A DNA stretch of 64,000 bases from Paracoccaceae bacterium (GCA_016778765.1 JADHOV010000005.1:38542-102541), one strand, 5' to 3'. Counted from the stretch's first letter, positions 27,382 through 37,974 are shown. The notes: generated by a model from the sequence alone, not told the origin. Numbers and translations are program-made.

Positions 27382-28806
27382 CTAAAGGGTCTTTGCCCGC
27401 AACACCGCGCCTGGATTCATAATACCATGGGGGTCCAGCGCGGTTTTTATAGCGCGCATGGCCGCCAATTTAGCTGGGTCGCCATAGCGTTCCAAATCTT
27501 CAATCTTCAGGCGGCCAATGCCATGCTCGGCGCTGACCGAGCCATGCATTTCATGCACAAGATCATGCAGGTCAGTTTTGATGCGCGGGCGTAGATCTTC
27601 ATAATCCTGCCGCGTTTTTCCCGGATCTGGAAACACGTTGTAATGTAAATTGCCATCCCCCAAATGGCCAAAACAATTCACCCGGAACGGACCGATACGG
27701 GCAATCGTTTGATTGGCCGCTTCGATGAAGGCGGGCAAAGCGGATAACGGCAAGCTAATATCATGGTTTGACACCGCGCCAACCAAACGATTGGCCTCGG
27801 GCATCCGCTCGCGAACCGCCCAAAAATCCGCGCGTTGCGCTTCAGATTGCGCGATTATCCCATCCTGCACCAATCCTTGCTCGCACGCGCATTCGAATAA
27901 ATCGCTCAGTATCTGCTGGGGATCTTCGCGCGCGCTGAGCCCCAAATCAATCAGCACCATCCATTCGGGCGCAACCTTGAAAGGCTGGCGCACCTCGGGC
28001 AAATGCTCTGACAGAAAATCCAGACCCTGCCGGTGCATCAATTCAAACGCGCTGAGCCCCTCTCCGATTTGAGCGCGGGCCAAAGACAGCAAACGCAACG
28101 CAGCGGCAGGTGATGGCACGGTGAGTATCGCTGTGCCCAGCATGCGCGGCCTGGGGCTCAGTTTTAAGGCGGCTGCAGTGATTATCCCCAAGCTGCCTTC
28201 TGAGCCAATCAACAGATTGCGCAGGTCATAGCCCGTATTGTCTTTATAGAGCCGCGTCAGGCCTTGATAGATCTGCCCATCGGGCAGCACCGCTTCGATC
28301 CCGATGCACAGATTGCGCGCATTTCCATAGCGTAAAACATTCACGCCGCCCGCGTTGGTGGCCAAATTGCCACCGATGCGCGATGATTCCTCAGACGCCA
28401 ATGACAAGGGAAACATCCGCTCCTGCACCGCCGCTGCAGCTTGAATATCTGCTAGGATCGCGCCCGCCTCGACAACCAAAATATTTTCTTCGGGATAGAT
28501 GGCGCGAATAGCATTCATTCGTTCAAGCGACAAAATCAAAGGCGCCGGACCCTCGGTTTTAACCTGCCCGCCAACCAGACCCGTGCCGCCTCCAAAGGGA
28601 ACAACCCCCACGCGTGATCGATGCGCCGCCGCGATCACAGCGCTAACCTGCTCGGTGGTTTCTGGCATGGCCACAATCGCAGCCTGCCCGGCCCAACGGC
28701 CACGAGGTTCCTCTAAATGCCGCGGCTCAGCCTGCCGGAACAAATGCGTGGGCAGCGCCGCGCATAATGTTTCAAGAAAACCGTGATCGGCCGGGTTCAA
28801 CTGCAT
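27382..28806 (-). CDS. FAD-binding oxidase of the GlcD / D-2-hydroxyacid dehydrogenase type
   Basis: A 474-residue flavoprotein of the FAD-binding PCMH (BBE/GlcD) family, oxidising a 2-hydroxyacid such as D-lactate, glycolate or D-2-hydroxyglutarate; the substrate cannot be told from sequence. The FAD domain has VPFGGGTGLVGGQV and SLASEESSRIGGNLATNAGG; the C-terminal domain has VNCFGHLGDGNLHYN with metal-binding histidines and ends SAEHGIG then MNPGAVL. I start at the ATG at 28806, with AAGGA 6 bases upstream. It lacks neighbouring GlcE/F partners, which favours a single-subunit enzyme. Confidence 0.88.
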   Translation of the reverse strand: MQLNPADHGFLETLCAALPTHLFRQAEPRHLEEPRGRWAGQAAIVAMPETTEQVSAVIAAAHRSRVGVVPFGGGTGLVGGQVKTEGPAPLILSLERMNAIRAIYPEENILVVEAGAILADIQAAAAVQERMFPLSLASEESSRIGGNLATNAGGVNVLRYGNARNLCIGIEAVLPDGQIYQGLTRLYKDNTGYDLRNLLIGSEGSLGIITAAALKLSPRPRMLGTAILTVPSPAAALRLLSLARAQIGEGLSAFELMHRQGLDFLSEHLPEVRQPFKVAPEWMVLIDLGLSAREDPQQILSDLFECACEQGLVQDGIIAQSEAQRADFWAVRERMPEANRLVGAVSNHDISLPLSALPAFIEAANQTIARIGPFRVNCFGHLGDGNLHYNVFPDPGKTRQDYEDLRPRIKTDLHDLVHEMHGSVSAEHGIGRLKIEDLERYGDPAKLAAMRAIKTALDPHGIMNPGAVLRAKTL

Positions 28807-28863
28807 TTTCATTCCTTTTTGCTGGCTTTCCAACAGATAGCTCGCCCAGCGCCAGCCGCCAGC

Positions 28864-29448
28864 TTAACCCGCGGTGCTGCGCCCGCGCCGATCGCCGCGC
28901 AACGCGGCATATAGCACATGATTCCGCCAGCGCCCATTGATCTGAATATAGGATTGCGCAACCCCTTCATATTTAAACCCAGCCTTTTCCAGTAAGCCGC
29001 GCGAGGCAAGATTATCGGGCAAACACGCGCTTTCAACCCGGCTTAAATCCAAGGCCCCGAATGCATGCGCAACCATCGCAATAATGGCTTCGCTCATAAA
29101 GCCTTGCCGGGCATATTGCTGGCCCACCCAATACCCGATTGTGCCCACCTGAGAAGGGCCACGGCGAATATTATCCAAAGTGATGGCTCCAACCAACTGA
29201 CCAGCCTCTTTATGAAAGACAAAAAGCGGCACCGCATTGCCATTTTTCACCGCCCGCTGCGACCAATAAACACGATTGGTAAAAGAGGCACGCGACAGAT
29301 GATCAGGCGCCCAAATTGGCTCCCAAGGCGATAAAAAAGCTTTGCTCTCATGGCGCAGTTTTGCCCATTCTCGAAAGTCACGATGTTCAGGAAGGCGCAG
29401 GCTCAATCGCGCGGTCAGGATCGAAACACTGCGCCGCCTGAATAACAT
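28864..29448 (-). CDS. GNAT acetyltransferase, RimJ/RimL-like
   Basis: A 194-residue N-acetyltransferase of the RimJ/RimL subgroup that modifies protein N-termini or small amines with acetyl-CoA. Features are LTARLSLRLPEHRDFREWA, GTIGYWVGQQYARQGFMSEA (acetyl-CoA loop with Q-x-x-R-x-G-F variant), and ESACLPDNLASRGLLEKAGF. The ATG overlaps the stop of the M16 peptidase (TAATG), so it is the downstream gene of the thrC-peptidase unit. Substrate unknown. Confidence 0.87.
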   Translation of the reverse strand: MLFRRRSVSILTARLSLRLPEHRDFREWAKLRHESKAFLSPWEPIWAPDHLSRASFTNRVYWSQRAVKNGNAVPLFVFHKEAGQLVGAITLDNIRRGPSQVGTIGYWVGQQYARQGFMSEAIIAMVAHAFGALDLSRVESACLPDNLASRGLLEKAGFKYEGVAQSYIQINGRWRNHVLYAALRGDRRGRSTAG

Positions 29449-30710
29449 TAGGCAGCGCGCCGTTTCTCAAGCATGTCAAAGCTTGGCGCCTTTGCCACCG
29501 GTCCGTAAAGCGCAAGCGCTGCCGGCGCCGCCACCGCCATATGTTCTGCATAGGCTTTCAAATCGGCCAGCCCGACGGCATCAATACGCGCAACGGTTTC
29601 ATCCAAACTGGGCACATAGCCCCAAATCTGTACCATTCTGGCCAGACGCTCGGCGCGATTTGACGCGCTTTCCAGCCCCATCAACATACCAGCCTTCATT
29701 TGCGCTCTTGCGCGATCAAGCTCTGCCACGCTCATATCCTCTGCCGCGCGTTTCAACTCATCAATCGTTAAAGTCGCCAAATCGGGCAATTGTTCGGCGC
29801 TGGTGCCCGCGTAAATCGTGGTCATACCCGTATCACTATAAGCACCGGCCTGCGCAAAAATTGTATAGCACAAGCCCAAATTCTCGCGAATTTTCTGGAA
29901 CAGCCGCGAGGACATGCCACCCCCAAGCGCCAGCGCATAAATTTGCGCCGTATGGATTTGTTTATCCAGATAGTTGGGGCTTTCAAAGGCCAACGCAATA
30001 TGCGCTTGCTCAAGCTTTTTCTCACGCCGCAGATCACCCGCTTGGAAGCGCGCAGGCATAAACCCATCTGAGGTTATTTTCGCCACTGCGCCGAAACTCG
30101 CCTCCGCCATGCGCACCAATTGATCGTGATCAACGGCGCCCGCCGCCGCGAGGATCATCCGGTCAGGGCTGTAATGTTGCGAAATAAACGTCACCAAATC
30201 TTCGCGCTGGACGCCGGTGATTTGTGCGCTTGGACCCAAAATGCTGCGCCCCAGAGCTTGATTGGGATAGGCAATTTCTTGCAACCAATCAAAAATCACA
30301 TCATCTGGCGTATCAAGAGATTGCCCGATCTCTTGCAAAATCACCCCGCGCTCTATTTCGATTTCTTTGGCATCCAGAATCGAGTTTTGTAAAATATCTG
30401 CCAAAATATCAAAGGCCATGGGGACGTCATTTTGCAAAACCCGCGCATAATAGGCCGTGACCTCGCGCGAGGTGTAAGCGTTGATAAACCCGCCTACATC
30501 TTCGATGGCTTCGGCAATGGATAAGGCGCTGCGCGTTTTTGTACCTTTAAACGCCATATGCTCTAGGAAATGCGCCAAGCCATTTTGATCTAAGGTTTCA
30601 TGGCGCCCGCCCGCCTGCACCCATATTCCAATCGAGGCCGATTGCAGCCCCGCCATAGGCTCGGTAACGATTTGAAACCCATTTGCAAGCGTGGTGTGTT
30701 GAACCGTCAA
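29448..30710 (-). CDS. M16 family zinc metallopeptidase (processing peptidase-like)
   Basis: A 420-residue M16B peptidase similar to the mitochondrial processing peptidase beta subunit. The inverted zinc motif HFLEHMAFKGT (HxxEH) lies near residue 46, the third ligand region is ERGVILQEIGQSLDTPDD, and the C-terminal half repeats the fold. A C-terminal Gly-rich ALGGGMSSRLFQKIRENLGL block is conserved. No signal peptide is seen. It overlaps thrC by 4 bases (ATGA type), the usual neighbour in this order. Physiological substrate is not known. Confidence 0.92.
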   Translation of the reverse strand: MTVQHTTLANGFQIVTEPMAGLQSASIGIWVQAGGRHETLDQNGLAHFLEHMAFKGTKTRSALSIAEAIEDVGGFINAYTSREVTAYYARVLQNDVPMAFDILADILQNSILDAKEIEIERGVILQEIGQSLDTPDDVIFDWLQEIAYPNQALGRSILGPSAQITGVQREDLVTFISQHYSPDRMILAAAGAVDHDQLVRMAEASFGAVAKITSDGFMPARFQAGDLRREKKLEQAHIALAFESPNYLDKQIHTAQIYALALGGGMSSRLFQKIRENLGLCYTIFAQAGAYSDTGMTTIYAGTSAEQLPDLATLTIDELKRAAEDMSVAELDRARAQMKAGMLMGLESASNRAERLARMVQIWGYVPSLDETVARIDAVGLADLKAYAEHMAVAAPAALALYGPVAKAPSFDMLEKRRAA

Positions 30711-32098
30711 AGTGATATCCGTTCTTTGATAAACTGTTTCAGCGCGTCCAAATCATTGGCAACCCTGGAGATCCGCTCGGGGCGCTCGAAGAGATCCGCC
30801 AAATGGGGCGGCAAATCAGGGCGCAGACCCGTAGCAGCTTCAACTGCGTCTGGAAATTTCGCCGGATGCGCCGTGGCCAGAGTGATCATCGGCGTCTCGG
30901 GCTGTATTTGTTGCTCGGCCACATGCACGCCGATCGCCGAATGCGGGCAAAGCAATTCGCCCGAGCCTTTCAAGGTTTGCCCAATTTGCGCACGAGTCTG
31001 CTCTTCACCGCAGCGCCCCGATTGAAAATCGCGTTGCAGCGTTTCCAAAACCCCTTGAGACAGGCTGAAACCACCCTCGGCTTTCAACGCCGCCATCAAA
31101 GCACTGACCGCGGCCCCATCACGCGCATAGACCTCAAACAAGAGCCGTTCAAAATTCGAGCTCACTTGAATGTCCATCGAGGGGCTGATCGACGGAATAA
31201 CGCCGCTTGTTTTATACTCGCCCTGCGTCAGACACCGATGCAAAATGTCATTCTGGTTTGTTGCGACAACCAATTTGTCAATCGGCAACCCCATTTTTTT
31301 GGCAATATAGCCCGCAAAAATATCACCAAAATTACCCGTTGGAACCGTGAAGCTAACCTGACGTTGCGGCGCGCCCAAAGCTAAGGCGGAAGAAAAATAA
31401 TAGACCGCTTGCGCCAAAACTCGCGCCCAGTTGATCGAGTTTACCCCCGCCAAACGCACAGAATCGCGAAATTCAAAATCGTTAAACATATCTTTCACGC
31501 GTGCCTGACAATCGTCAAAATCACCATCAACCGCAATCGCATGCACATTACCCTCGCGCGGCGTGCTCATTTGGCGGCGCTGCACATCAGACACTCGGCC
31601 ATGGGGATAAAGAATAAACACATCCACGCCGGCAAGCCCGCGGAATGCCTCAATCGCCGCACTGCCGGTATCGCCGCTCGTTGCCCCAACAATCGTTACC
31701 CGCTCGCCGCGGCGCTGCAAGAATAGTTGGAACAATTGCCCGATCAATTGCATCGCGAAATCTTTAAAGGCCAATGTCGGGCCGTGAAACAGCTCGAGAA
31801 GAAAGTGATTGCTGTCTAATTGAACCAAAGGAGCCTTAGCCGCATGCTGAAACCCTGCATAAGCTTTGCCAATTATTTGTTTGAACTCATCCTCAGAAAA
31901 AGCATCACCCAAGAAGGGCTGCATCACTCGAAACGCAATCTCTTCATAAGACAGGCCTGCCATTGCGCCAATCTCATCCGCCGATAGCTGCGGCACCGTT
32001 TCGGGTAAATATAATCCACCGTCGCGCGCCAAACCCGTGAGCATCGCTTCTTCAAAGCTCAGAACCGGTGCTGCGCCCCGCGTTGAAATATACTTCAT
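30707..32098 (-). CDS. thrC: threonine synthase
   Basis: PLP enzyme converting O-phosphohomoserine to threonine. The 463-residue protein begins MKYISTRG, carries the PLP lysine in HGPTLAFKDFAMQ near residue 110, and the phosphate-binding GATSGDTGSAAIEA block. The ATG at 32098 is chosen; upstream in-frame sequence overlaps the SURF1 gene and is not family-like. Follows SURF1 by 5 bases and runs into the M16 peptidase. Confidence 0.95.
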   Translation of the reverse strand: MKYISTRGAAPVLSFEEAMLTGLARDGGLYLPETVPQLSADEIGAMAGLSYEEIAFRVMQPFLGDAFSEDEFKQIIGKAYAGFQHAAKAPLVQLDSNHFLLELFHGPTLAFKDFAMQLIGQLFQLFLQRRGERVTIVGATSGDTGSAAIEAFRGLAGVDVFILYPHGRVSDVQRRQMSTPREGNVHAIAVDGDFDDCQARVKDMFNDFEFRDSVRLAGVNSINWARVLAQAVYYFSSALALGAPQRQVSFTVPTGNFGDIFAGYIAKKMGLPIDKLVVATNQNDILHRCLTQGEYKTSGVIPSISPSMDIQVSSNFERLLFEVYARDGAAVSALMAALKAEGGFSLSQGVLETLQRDFQSGRCGEEQTRAQIGQTLKGSGELLCPHSAIGVHVAEQQIQPETPMITLATAHPAKFPDAVEAATGLRPDLPPHLADLFERPERISRVANDLDALKQFIKERISL

Positions 32099-32103
32099 AT
32101 GCT

Positions 32104-32775
32104 CTAGCCTTTTTTCTTTTTTTGCGAACGCCATAAGAACGCACCTGACATCATAATCCAAATAGCGGCCAAGGAGAACCAAGTCACCGCATATTGCAGG
32201 TGATCATTCGGAATCGCTGAAGAGTCAATTTGTAAGGGCTCTATATTCTGATTTGGCGGAGAAATTTGTGAAGCCACGATTAAAATAGGCTGCGTTTTTA
32301 GCGCCTCGGATAACGCGTGCACGTCGCGGGCAAACCAGATATTTTTCTCAAGATCGGGCGCAGGCGTAAAGCCATCCACCTCATCTGGCCAATGCAAGTT
32401 GCCCTGCACCACCACCTCTTGATCTGCTTGCTCATCGAGGCTCTTGGACAAATCGATAACACCACGATCCACCAAAATGCGACGCTCCCCGGTTTTAAAA
32501 ACCGAGATCACACGATAACCCGCTCCAATGCGCTTCTGACTGACCAAAACGCGGATATACTCTTGCCCAAAGCGCCCCTCAGCGAAGACCGGCAAATACG
32601 TATCTTCAGACGGATCCGGTATTGGCGGCACCGGCACAGCCGGCGCGGCGATACGCTGATCTATCTGCTCAAGCACCGTTTGTTTCCAAGCAAGACGGTC
32701 CAATTGCCAATTCCCAAGCCATAATAAAACGGCAGTACCGGCAAGTGAAAAGACAGCAAATAAAACCCGTTTCAC
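32104..32775 (-). CDS. SURF1-family cytochrome oxidase assembly protein
   Basis: Assists heme a insertion into the oxidase. The 223-residue protein has an N-terminal membrane segment (about 4-22) followed by LGNWQLDRLAWK, the SURF1 motif, a periplasmic domain with GYRVISVFKTGERRILVDRG, and a C-terminal membrane helix near residue 200 with YAVTWFSLAAIWIMM. It lies between ctaE and thrC, as in related Rhodobacterales. Confidence 0.92.
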   Translation of the reverse strand: MKRVLFAVFSLAGTAVLLWLGNWQLDRLAWKQTVLEQIDQRIAAPAVPVPPIPDPSEDTYLPVFAEGRFGQEYIRVLVSQKRIGAGYRVISVFKTGERRILVDRGVIDLSKSLDEQADQEVVVQGNLHWPDEVDGFTPAPDLEKNIWFARDVHALSEALKTQPILIVASQISPPNQNIEPLQIDSSAIPNDHLQYAVTWFSLAAIWIMMSGAFLWRSQKKKKG

Positions 32776-32870
32776 ACCTTAAACCCTGCTCTTTTAAAAA
32801 TAAAAGCGCCCGACATGCGCGCGCTTTTATTCAATCGATCAAGCTGTATTCGCACCGCTCGTGGTAAAAC

Positions 32871-33671
32871 TTAACCGCCCCACACGTAAATTGCAGCGAA
32901 TAAAAACAGCCACACCACGTCTACAAAGTGCCAATACCATGCGGCTGCCTCGAACCCCAAATGGGATTGAGGGCTGAAATGACCCCGCCGCACCCGCAGT
33001 AGGCAGATGAAGAGGAAAATCGTTCCAACCAAGACGTGAAAGCCATGGAAGCCAGTGGCCATAAAGAAGCTCGCGCCATAAATATTGCCCGCAAAGCCAA
33101 AGGCGGCATGGCTATATTCATAAATCTGAAACACGGTGAAGATGGCGCCCAGCGCAATCGAGATGATAAGGCCCATTTTCACATCTTCACGATTATCTTC
33201 ATGAACCAAAGCATGGTGCGCCCATGTCGCAGCCGCGCCTGAACATAGCAGGATAAGCGTGTTGATCAGCGGCAAGTGCCAAGGATCAAAGGTTTCAATA
33301 CCAACGGGCGGCCAGACCCCATCAACGATCGGGCTCATTTCTCCCATTGGGTACATTGCATGTTTGAAAAACGTCCAGAACCACGCCAGAAAGAACATCA
33401 CCTCTGACATAATAAACAGAATGAACCCGTATCGCAGGCCGATCAGCACAACGGGTGTGTGATCGCCTTCTTTATTCTCGTTGACCGTTTCGGCCCACCA
33501 TCCGTACATTACGTATAAAACGCCAACAAAGCCGATAAGCAGCAAATAGGGGCCTTTGTCATGAAAGAACAACACCGCTCCAAAAAGCATGATGAACCCA
33601 AACAGCGCGCCAACAAGCGGCCATAAAGAGGGGTTAAGGATGTGATAATCGTGATTTTTTGCGTGTGCCAT
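32871..33671 (-). CDS. ctaE: cytochrome c oxidase subunit III
   Basis: Structural subunit of the aa3-type oxidase. The 266-residue protein shows seven hydrophobic segments and the motifs [12 protein letters not shown] at the start, [46 protein letters not shown] and the end [17 protein letters not shown]. The gene follows ctaG by 21 bases. Subunit I (ctaD) is not in the window. Confidence 0.96.
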   Translation of the reverse strand: MAHAKNHDYHILNPSLWPLVGALFGFIMLFGAVLFFHDKGPYLLLIGFVGVLYVMYGWWAETVNENKEGDHTPVVLIGLRYGFILFIMSEVMFFLAWFWTFFKHAMYPMGEMSPIVDGVWPPVGIETFDPWHLPLINTLILLCSGAAATWAHHALVHEDNREDVKMGLIISIALGAIFTVFQIYEYSHAAFGFAGNIYGASFFMATGFHGFHVLVGTIFLFICLLRVRRGHFSPQSHLGFEAAAWYWHFVDVVWLFLFAAIYVWGG

Positions 33672-33692
33672 TGGGTTCCCTCGTTGGCCTTC

Positions 33693-34268
33693 TTAATAAA
33701 CAGGTTGTGGCTGATCATTTCCTGCAGACGCAGAGCCTAATGGCAGATCAAGTTCGTAAAACGTATAAGACAGAGTGATCACCTTTGTAAATTGCGCATC
33801 GCGATCTTCTGCCAGTTCCGGATCAATATAAAAAGTTACCGGCATTTGCACCCGTTCCCCAGGTTGCAAAATCTGCTCTTCAAAACAGAAACAAGCAATC
33901 TTGTTGAAAAACCCACCCGCCTCATATGGGGTAACATTGTAACTGGCAGACCCGGCAACGGGCCGGTCGGTAGGATTATATGCTTCATAGAATGCCAAGC
34001 CGGTTTCACCGATCCGAAGCTCCATTTCGCGCTCAACCGGCGTAAATTCCCAGGGCATACCGCGCTCCAAGGAAGCGTCAAACCGCACTTTCATCGTGCG
34101 CTCTAAGATCACGTCAGAATCTGCCTCAACGATGCTCGGCACGCCGCCAAAGCCCGTTGTGCGGCAAAACCAATCATAAAACGGCACCGATGCCCAAGCC
34201 AACGAACCCATAACCACCACAAGCGCAACGGCTTTTGCTGCGGTTCTCTGATAGGCCCGCGACGACAT
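33693..34268 (-). CDS. ctaG: cytochrome c oxidase copper chaperone CtaG (Cox11)
   Basis: Delivers copper to CuB of subunit I from the periplasmic face. The 191-residue protein has one membrane segment (about 10-30), PFYDWFCRTTGFGG after it, and the copper-binding motif ACFCFEEQILQPGE. Its ATG overlaps the stop of the upstream 53-codon gene (TAATG). Confidence 0.96.
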   Translation of the reverse strand: MSSRAYQRTAAKAVALVVVMGSLAWASVPFYDWFCRTTGFGGVPSIVEADSDVILERTMKVRFDASLERGMPWEFTPVEREMELRIGETGLAFYEAYNPTDRPVAGSASYNVTPYEAGGFFNKIACFCFEEQILQPGERVQMPVTFYIDPELAEDRDAQFTKVITLSYTFYELDLPLGSASAGNDQPQPVY

Positions 34269-34429
34269 TATTGATCCATTTGGGCGGTGGCGCGTTCAAA
34301 ATCTCCGCGCGTGACTTTTGCAACCGTCAACCCAAAAACCAAAACCACGCAGGCCACCAGAATAAGACCCACACCCAGATTCCGCCCGAAACGGCGTTTG
34401 TGCAGCTCATGTTCTTTTTGAAAGCTCAT
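34268..34429 (-). CDS. 53-residue single-pass membrane protein (CoxF-like) between ctaB and ctaG
   Basis: A small gene too short for usual ORF cut-offs. The ATG at 34429 overlaps the ctaB stop (ATGA) and its TAA overlaps the ctaG start, so it is coupled on both sides. The product has a basic cytoplasmic start, [15 protein letters not shown], one hydrophobic helix (about residues 19-37, [20 protein letters not shown]) and a short end. In Paracoccus and Rhodobacter a small protein occupies the same position, called CoxF or a cytochrome oxidase assembly small protein. Function in assembly is inferred from position alone. Confidence 0.85.
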   Translation of the reverse strand: MSFQKEHELHKRRFGRNLGVGLILVACVVLVFGLTVAKVTRGDFERATAQMDQ

Positions 34430-35367
34430 GCCCACAACCCTATCCCAACCCGTGATAGAACGGCTTCAATCAAAATTGCCCCAAAATGGGCGAAAAGATA
34501 TATCAGTGAGAGTTTGAAAAATTTGCGTTCGACCAAGAAATTGTCAAGCTCGCTATCCTCCTCATCGCGGCGCCAAATTTTCCAAGCTCCGATCAGAAAC
34601 GCACCGTTTAAAACCACCGCCACCAAAAGATACACAGCGCCGCCAATACTGGTAAATCCCGCTGCAATCGCCAAAATCGCAAGCAGAACGGTATAAGCCA
34701 AGATATGGTTGCGCGTGACCCGACGGCCATGCGTTACCGTGAGCATAGGCACCTCTGCCGCGTCATAATCATTGCGCATAAACAGCGCTAACGCCCAGAA
34801 ATGCGGCGGCGTCCACATAAAGATCAACGCGAACATCAAAACGCTTTCAATCGATACCGAGCCCGTTGCGCAGGCCCAACCAATCATCGGCGGGAATGCC
34901 CCTGCCGCACCACCAATCACGATGTTTTGAGGGGTCCAGCGTTTCAACCAAATTGTATAGATCACCAAGTAGAAGAAAATTGTGAATGCCAGCAGCGCGG
35001 CTGCGAACAGATTGGCCGCCAAAGCCAGCATAACAACCGAAAACCCTGCCAGTGCAAAACCCAGAATTTTGGCTTCATCTGCGCTCACACGGCCAGAAGG
35101 GATAGGGCGCTTTTGGGTGCGCCGCATCACCCGGTCAATATCGGCATCCCACCACATATTCAACGCGCCAGAGGCACCGCCCCCAACAGCAATAAAAAGA
35201 ATAGAGGCAAATGCCACCACCCAGTGTAGCGGCACTGGGGCTGCAAGCAGCCCAACCAAAGCCGTAAACACCACCAAAATCATAACCCGTGGCTTGAGCA
35301 ACGCGAAATAATCACCAAAGCTGGCTTCCATTTCATTTTGCGGTGCGTCCAGTGTTGCGTCGGTCAT
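34426..35367 (-). CDS. ctaB: protoheme IX farnesyltransferase (heme O synthase)
   Basis: UbiA-family inner-membrane prenyltransferase that makes heme O on the way to heme a. The 313-residue protein has about nine membrane segments. The first aspartate-rich motif is [19 protein letters not shown], and [14 protein letters not shown] is the second conserved block. It sits 48 bases after ctaC and overlaps the 53-codon gene. Confidence 0.96.
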   Translation of the reverse strand: MTDATLDAPQNEMEASFGDYFALLKPRVMILVVFTALVGLLAAPVPLHWVVAFASILFIAVGGGASGALNMWWDADIDRVMRRTQKRPIPSGRVSADEAKILGFALAGFSVVMLALAANLFAAALLAFTIFFYLVIYTIWLKRWTPQNIVIGGAAGAFPPMIGWACATGSVSIESVLMFALIFMWTPPHFWALALFMRNDYDAAEVPMLTVTHGRRVTRNHILAYTVLLAILAIAAGFTSIGGAVYLLVAVVLNGAFLIGAWKIWRRDEEDSELDNFLVERKFFKLSLIYLFAHFGAILIEAVLSRVGIGLWA

Positions 35368-35415
35368 TGAAAACTCATTTCCATGGTTATGCGCCAGCTC
35401 GGCTTTTCGGCCGGT

Positions 35416-36288
35416 TTATCCTGCGATGACACGCGCTGCATGCGGGGCGAGCATCGCGTATTCATCGATTGCATCTCTGAGCCATTCTTCATAGGCCTCT
35501 TGGCTGACCACCTTCACGGTGATTGGCATATAGGCATGGTCTTTCCCGCAAAGTTCGGAGCATTGACCGAAATATACGCCCTCTTTTTCGGCCTTAAACC
35601 AAAGCTGCGCCAAACGACCCGGCACGGCATCCTGTTTGACGCCAAAGGCTGGGATGGTCCAGCTGTGGATCACATCCGCGCCAGTCAATTGCATCACGAC
35701 GATTTGCCCAACCGGCACCACAACAGCTGTGTCGGTCGCCAATAAGAATTCGTCACGCGAATAGCCCGCAGCAACCAGCTCGGCCTCAACTTCATCATTC
35801 AGCACTTTGCCATCGCCAATCATGAAGCTGTCAAACCCAAACCCATGATCGACATATTCATAACCCCAATACCATTGGTTACCGGTGACCTTGATGGTCA
35901 AATCCGCTTCCGGTATTTCTTGTTGTTTGAACAAAACTGGCAGGGAATACACACCGATCACGGTTAAGATCAAAACCGGAATAACCGTCCATGCGATTTC
36001 GACGGGCGAATTATGCGTAAAGCTTGCCGGATTTGGGTTGGCGCGGCGATTGTAGCGTATGATTACATAGCCCATAAGCGCCGTCACAAACACCACAATC
36101 GCTGTGATGATATATAAGATCATCGCATCCAACCACTGCAAATCTCTGGCCAATTCCGTAACAGCTGGCTGGAACCCAAGGCCCCGATCTATCGGAACGC
36201 CAATAATTTCCAAGCCATCCTGAGCCAAAGCCGGCATGGCGGACATCCCAGCAATCACGCCAAAAATTTTACTTATAATACGCATCAA
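35416..36288 (-). CDS. ctaC: cytochrome c oxidase subunit II
   Basis: Carries the CuA centre that takes electrons from cytochrome c. The 290-residue protein has a signal peptide (cut near [11 protein letters not shown]), two membrane helices (about 55-75 and 95-115) and a cupredoxin domain with [14 protein letters not shown], then the CuA ligands in [13 protein letters not shown]. First gene of the oxidase operon; a 187-base divergent space separates it from tldD and should hold its promoter. Confidence 0.96.
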   Translation of the reverse strand: MMRIISKIFGVIAGMSAMPALAQDGLEIIGVPIDRGLGFQPAVTELARDLQWLDAMILYIITAIVVFVTALMGYVIIRYNRRANPNPASFTHNSPVEIAWTVIPVLILTVIGVYSLPVLFKQQEIPEADLTIKVTGNQWYWGYEYVDHGFGFDSFMIGDGKVLNDEVEAELVAAGYSRDEFLLATDTAVVVPVGQIVVMQLTGADVIHSWTIPAFGVKQDAVPGRLAQLWFKAEKEGVYFGQCSELCGKDHAYMPITVKVVSQEAYEEWLRDAIDEYAMLAPHAARVIAG

Positions 36289-36475
36289 TCACCCTACTCC
36301 GTTACGCGGCGGTTTTTAAAGGAAACACGGCGGCCAAACGACCTGATAGAATCCCATTGTCTTTATCGCGCTTAAAATCATATTCTGCGTCAGAGATAAA
36401 GTCAGAACCTTGCGGCAAACGGACGCCCCTGCTTCAAAAATTGAGCATCACGGCGCAGAGACAAATGAGGATACT

Positions 36476-37897
36476 ATGCACGAAGACATCTTTGACCCGT
36501 TTGCGCTCAGCCTAGATAAGGACATCGCCTTGAATTTGTTGCAAACCGCAACGCAAGGCGCGGATGATGGCGAGTTGTTTTTCGAACGCCGCCGATCAGA
36601 AACGTTGATTCTGGACGATCAACGCATAAAAACTGCTAATTTCGATGCCTCCGAAGGGTTTGGACTGCGCGCTGTGCGGGGCGAAAAAACCGGCTATGGC
36701 CATTCAAGCGAGATTTCAGAGGCCGCGATAAAAAGAGCCATGGGCACGGTTTCCTCGGCCGTGGCGGATAAGAGCGGCCAATGGGCTGACGCGCCGCAAC
36801 GCAGCAATAATAGCCTCTATGCTTCTTTTGATCCAACCTCAGAGATCGGCTTTGCTCAAAAAGTAGATATTTTAAAACAGATAGATGCCTATCTGCGCGC
36901 CTTAGACAAACGCGTTGTACAAGTCAGTGCGGTTATCGCCGCCAGTCTGCAAGAGGTAGTGATTATGCGTCCCGATGGCGAGGTTTTTACCGATCTGCGC
37001 CCCATGAGCCGCGTCAATATTTCGGTGATTTTAGAAAATAATGGGCGCCGTGAAAGTGGCAGCGCAGGGGGGGGAGGGCGATTTTCTCTTTCCGAATTGA
37101 TCCACCCTGAAGATTGGCAGCCTAAAGCCCGCGAGGCCCTGCGAATTGCAACGGTCAACCTAGACGCAATTGCCGCCCCAGCCGGGATGATGGATGTTGT
37201 GTTAGGGCCGGGATGGCCTGGAATTTTGCTGCATGAGGCCATCGGGCACGGGCTTGAGGGCGATTTCAACCGCAAAGGCAGCAGCGCCTTTGCCGGACTT
37301 ATGGGGCAACGGATCGCAGCGCCAGGCGTGACCGTTCTGGATGATGGCACGCTGCCCGACCGGCGCGGATCGATCAATATCGATGATGAGGGCACAGCCG
37401 CGCAAAAAACGACCCTGATCGAAGACGGCATATTAACCGGGTTGATGCAAGATCGCCAAAATGCACGTTTGATGGGCGTCAAACCCACCGGCAATGGCCG
37501 CCGGCAAAGCTATGCCCATATGCCGATGCCGCGGATGACCAACACGTATATGCTGGGCGGTGAAACGGAGCCTCAAGATATTGTAGCCAGCCTCAAAGAT
37601 GGCCTTTATGCCGTGGGCTTTGGCGGCGGTCAGGTTGATATCACCAATGGCAAATTCGTCTTTTCCTGCACCGAGGCCTATCAGGTGAAAAACGGCAAAA
37701 TCGGCGCACCGGTGAAAGGTGCCACTTTAATTGGCGATGGTGCCACCGCGCTGAAACAAATCCGTGCAGTCGGATCGGATATGGCCTTGGATCCGGGTAT
37801 GGGCAATTGTGGCAAGGCCGGGCAATGGGTTCCGGTGGGGGTTGGGCAGCCCAGCTTGATGATTGGCGGGCTTACGGTGGGCGGATCGGCGGAATAA
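36476..37897 (+). CDS. tldD: metalloprotease TldD
   Basis: PmbA/TldD family zinc protease involved in degrading small proteins and maturing peptides. From the ATG at 36476 (GAGGA 6 bases upstream) it has 473 residues. The metal motif HEAIGHGLEGDF (HExxxH) is near residue 250. C-terminal GMGNCGKAGQWVPVGVGQPS is characteristic of TldD. No pmbA/tldE partner is adjacent. Confidence 0.95.
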   Translation: MHEDIFDPFALSLDKDIALNLLQTATQGADDGELFFERRRSETLILDDQRIKTANFDASEGFGLRAVRGEKTGYGHSSEISEAAIKRAMGTVSSAVADKSGQWADAPQRSNNSLYASFDPTSEIGFAQKVDILKQIDAYLRALDKRVVQVSAVIAASLQEVVIMRPDGEVFTDLRPMSRVNISVILENNGRRESGSAGGGGRFSLSELIHPEDWQPKAREALRIATVNLDAIAAPAGMMDVVLGPGWPGILLHEAIGHGLEGDFNRKGSSAFAGLMGQRIAAPGVTVLDDGTLPDRRGSINIDDEGTAAQKTTLIEDGILTGLMQDRQNARLMGVKPTGNGRRQSYAHMPMPRMTNTYMLGGETEPQDIVASLKDGLYAVGFGGGQVDITNGKFVFSCTEAYQVKNGKIGAPVKGATLIGDGATALKQIRAVGSDMALDPGMGNCGKAGQWVPVGVGQPSLMIGGLTVGGSAE

Positions 37898-37974
37898 TCC
37901 GATCATGCACCCGTGCTTTACGATGAATTAACCACTTCTCCTGTAGAAGGGTTCTCGTAAGCGGCGGAGTTGTG

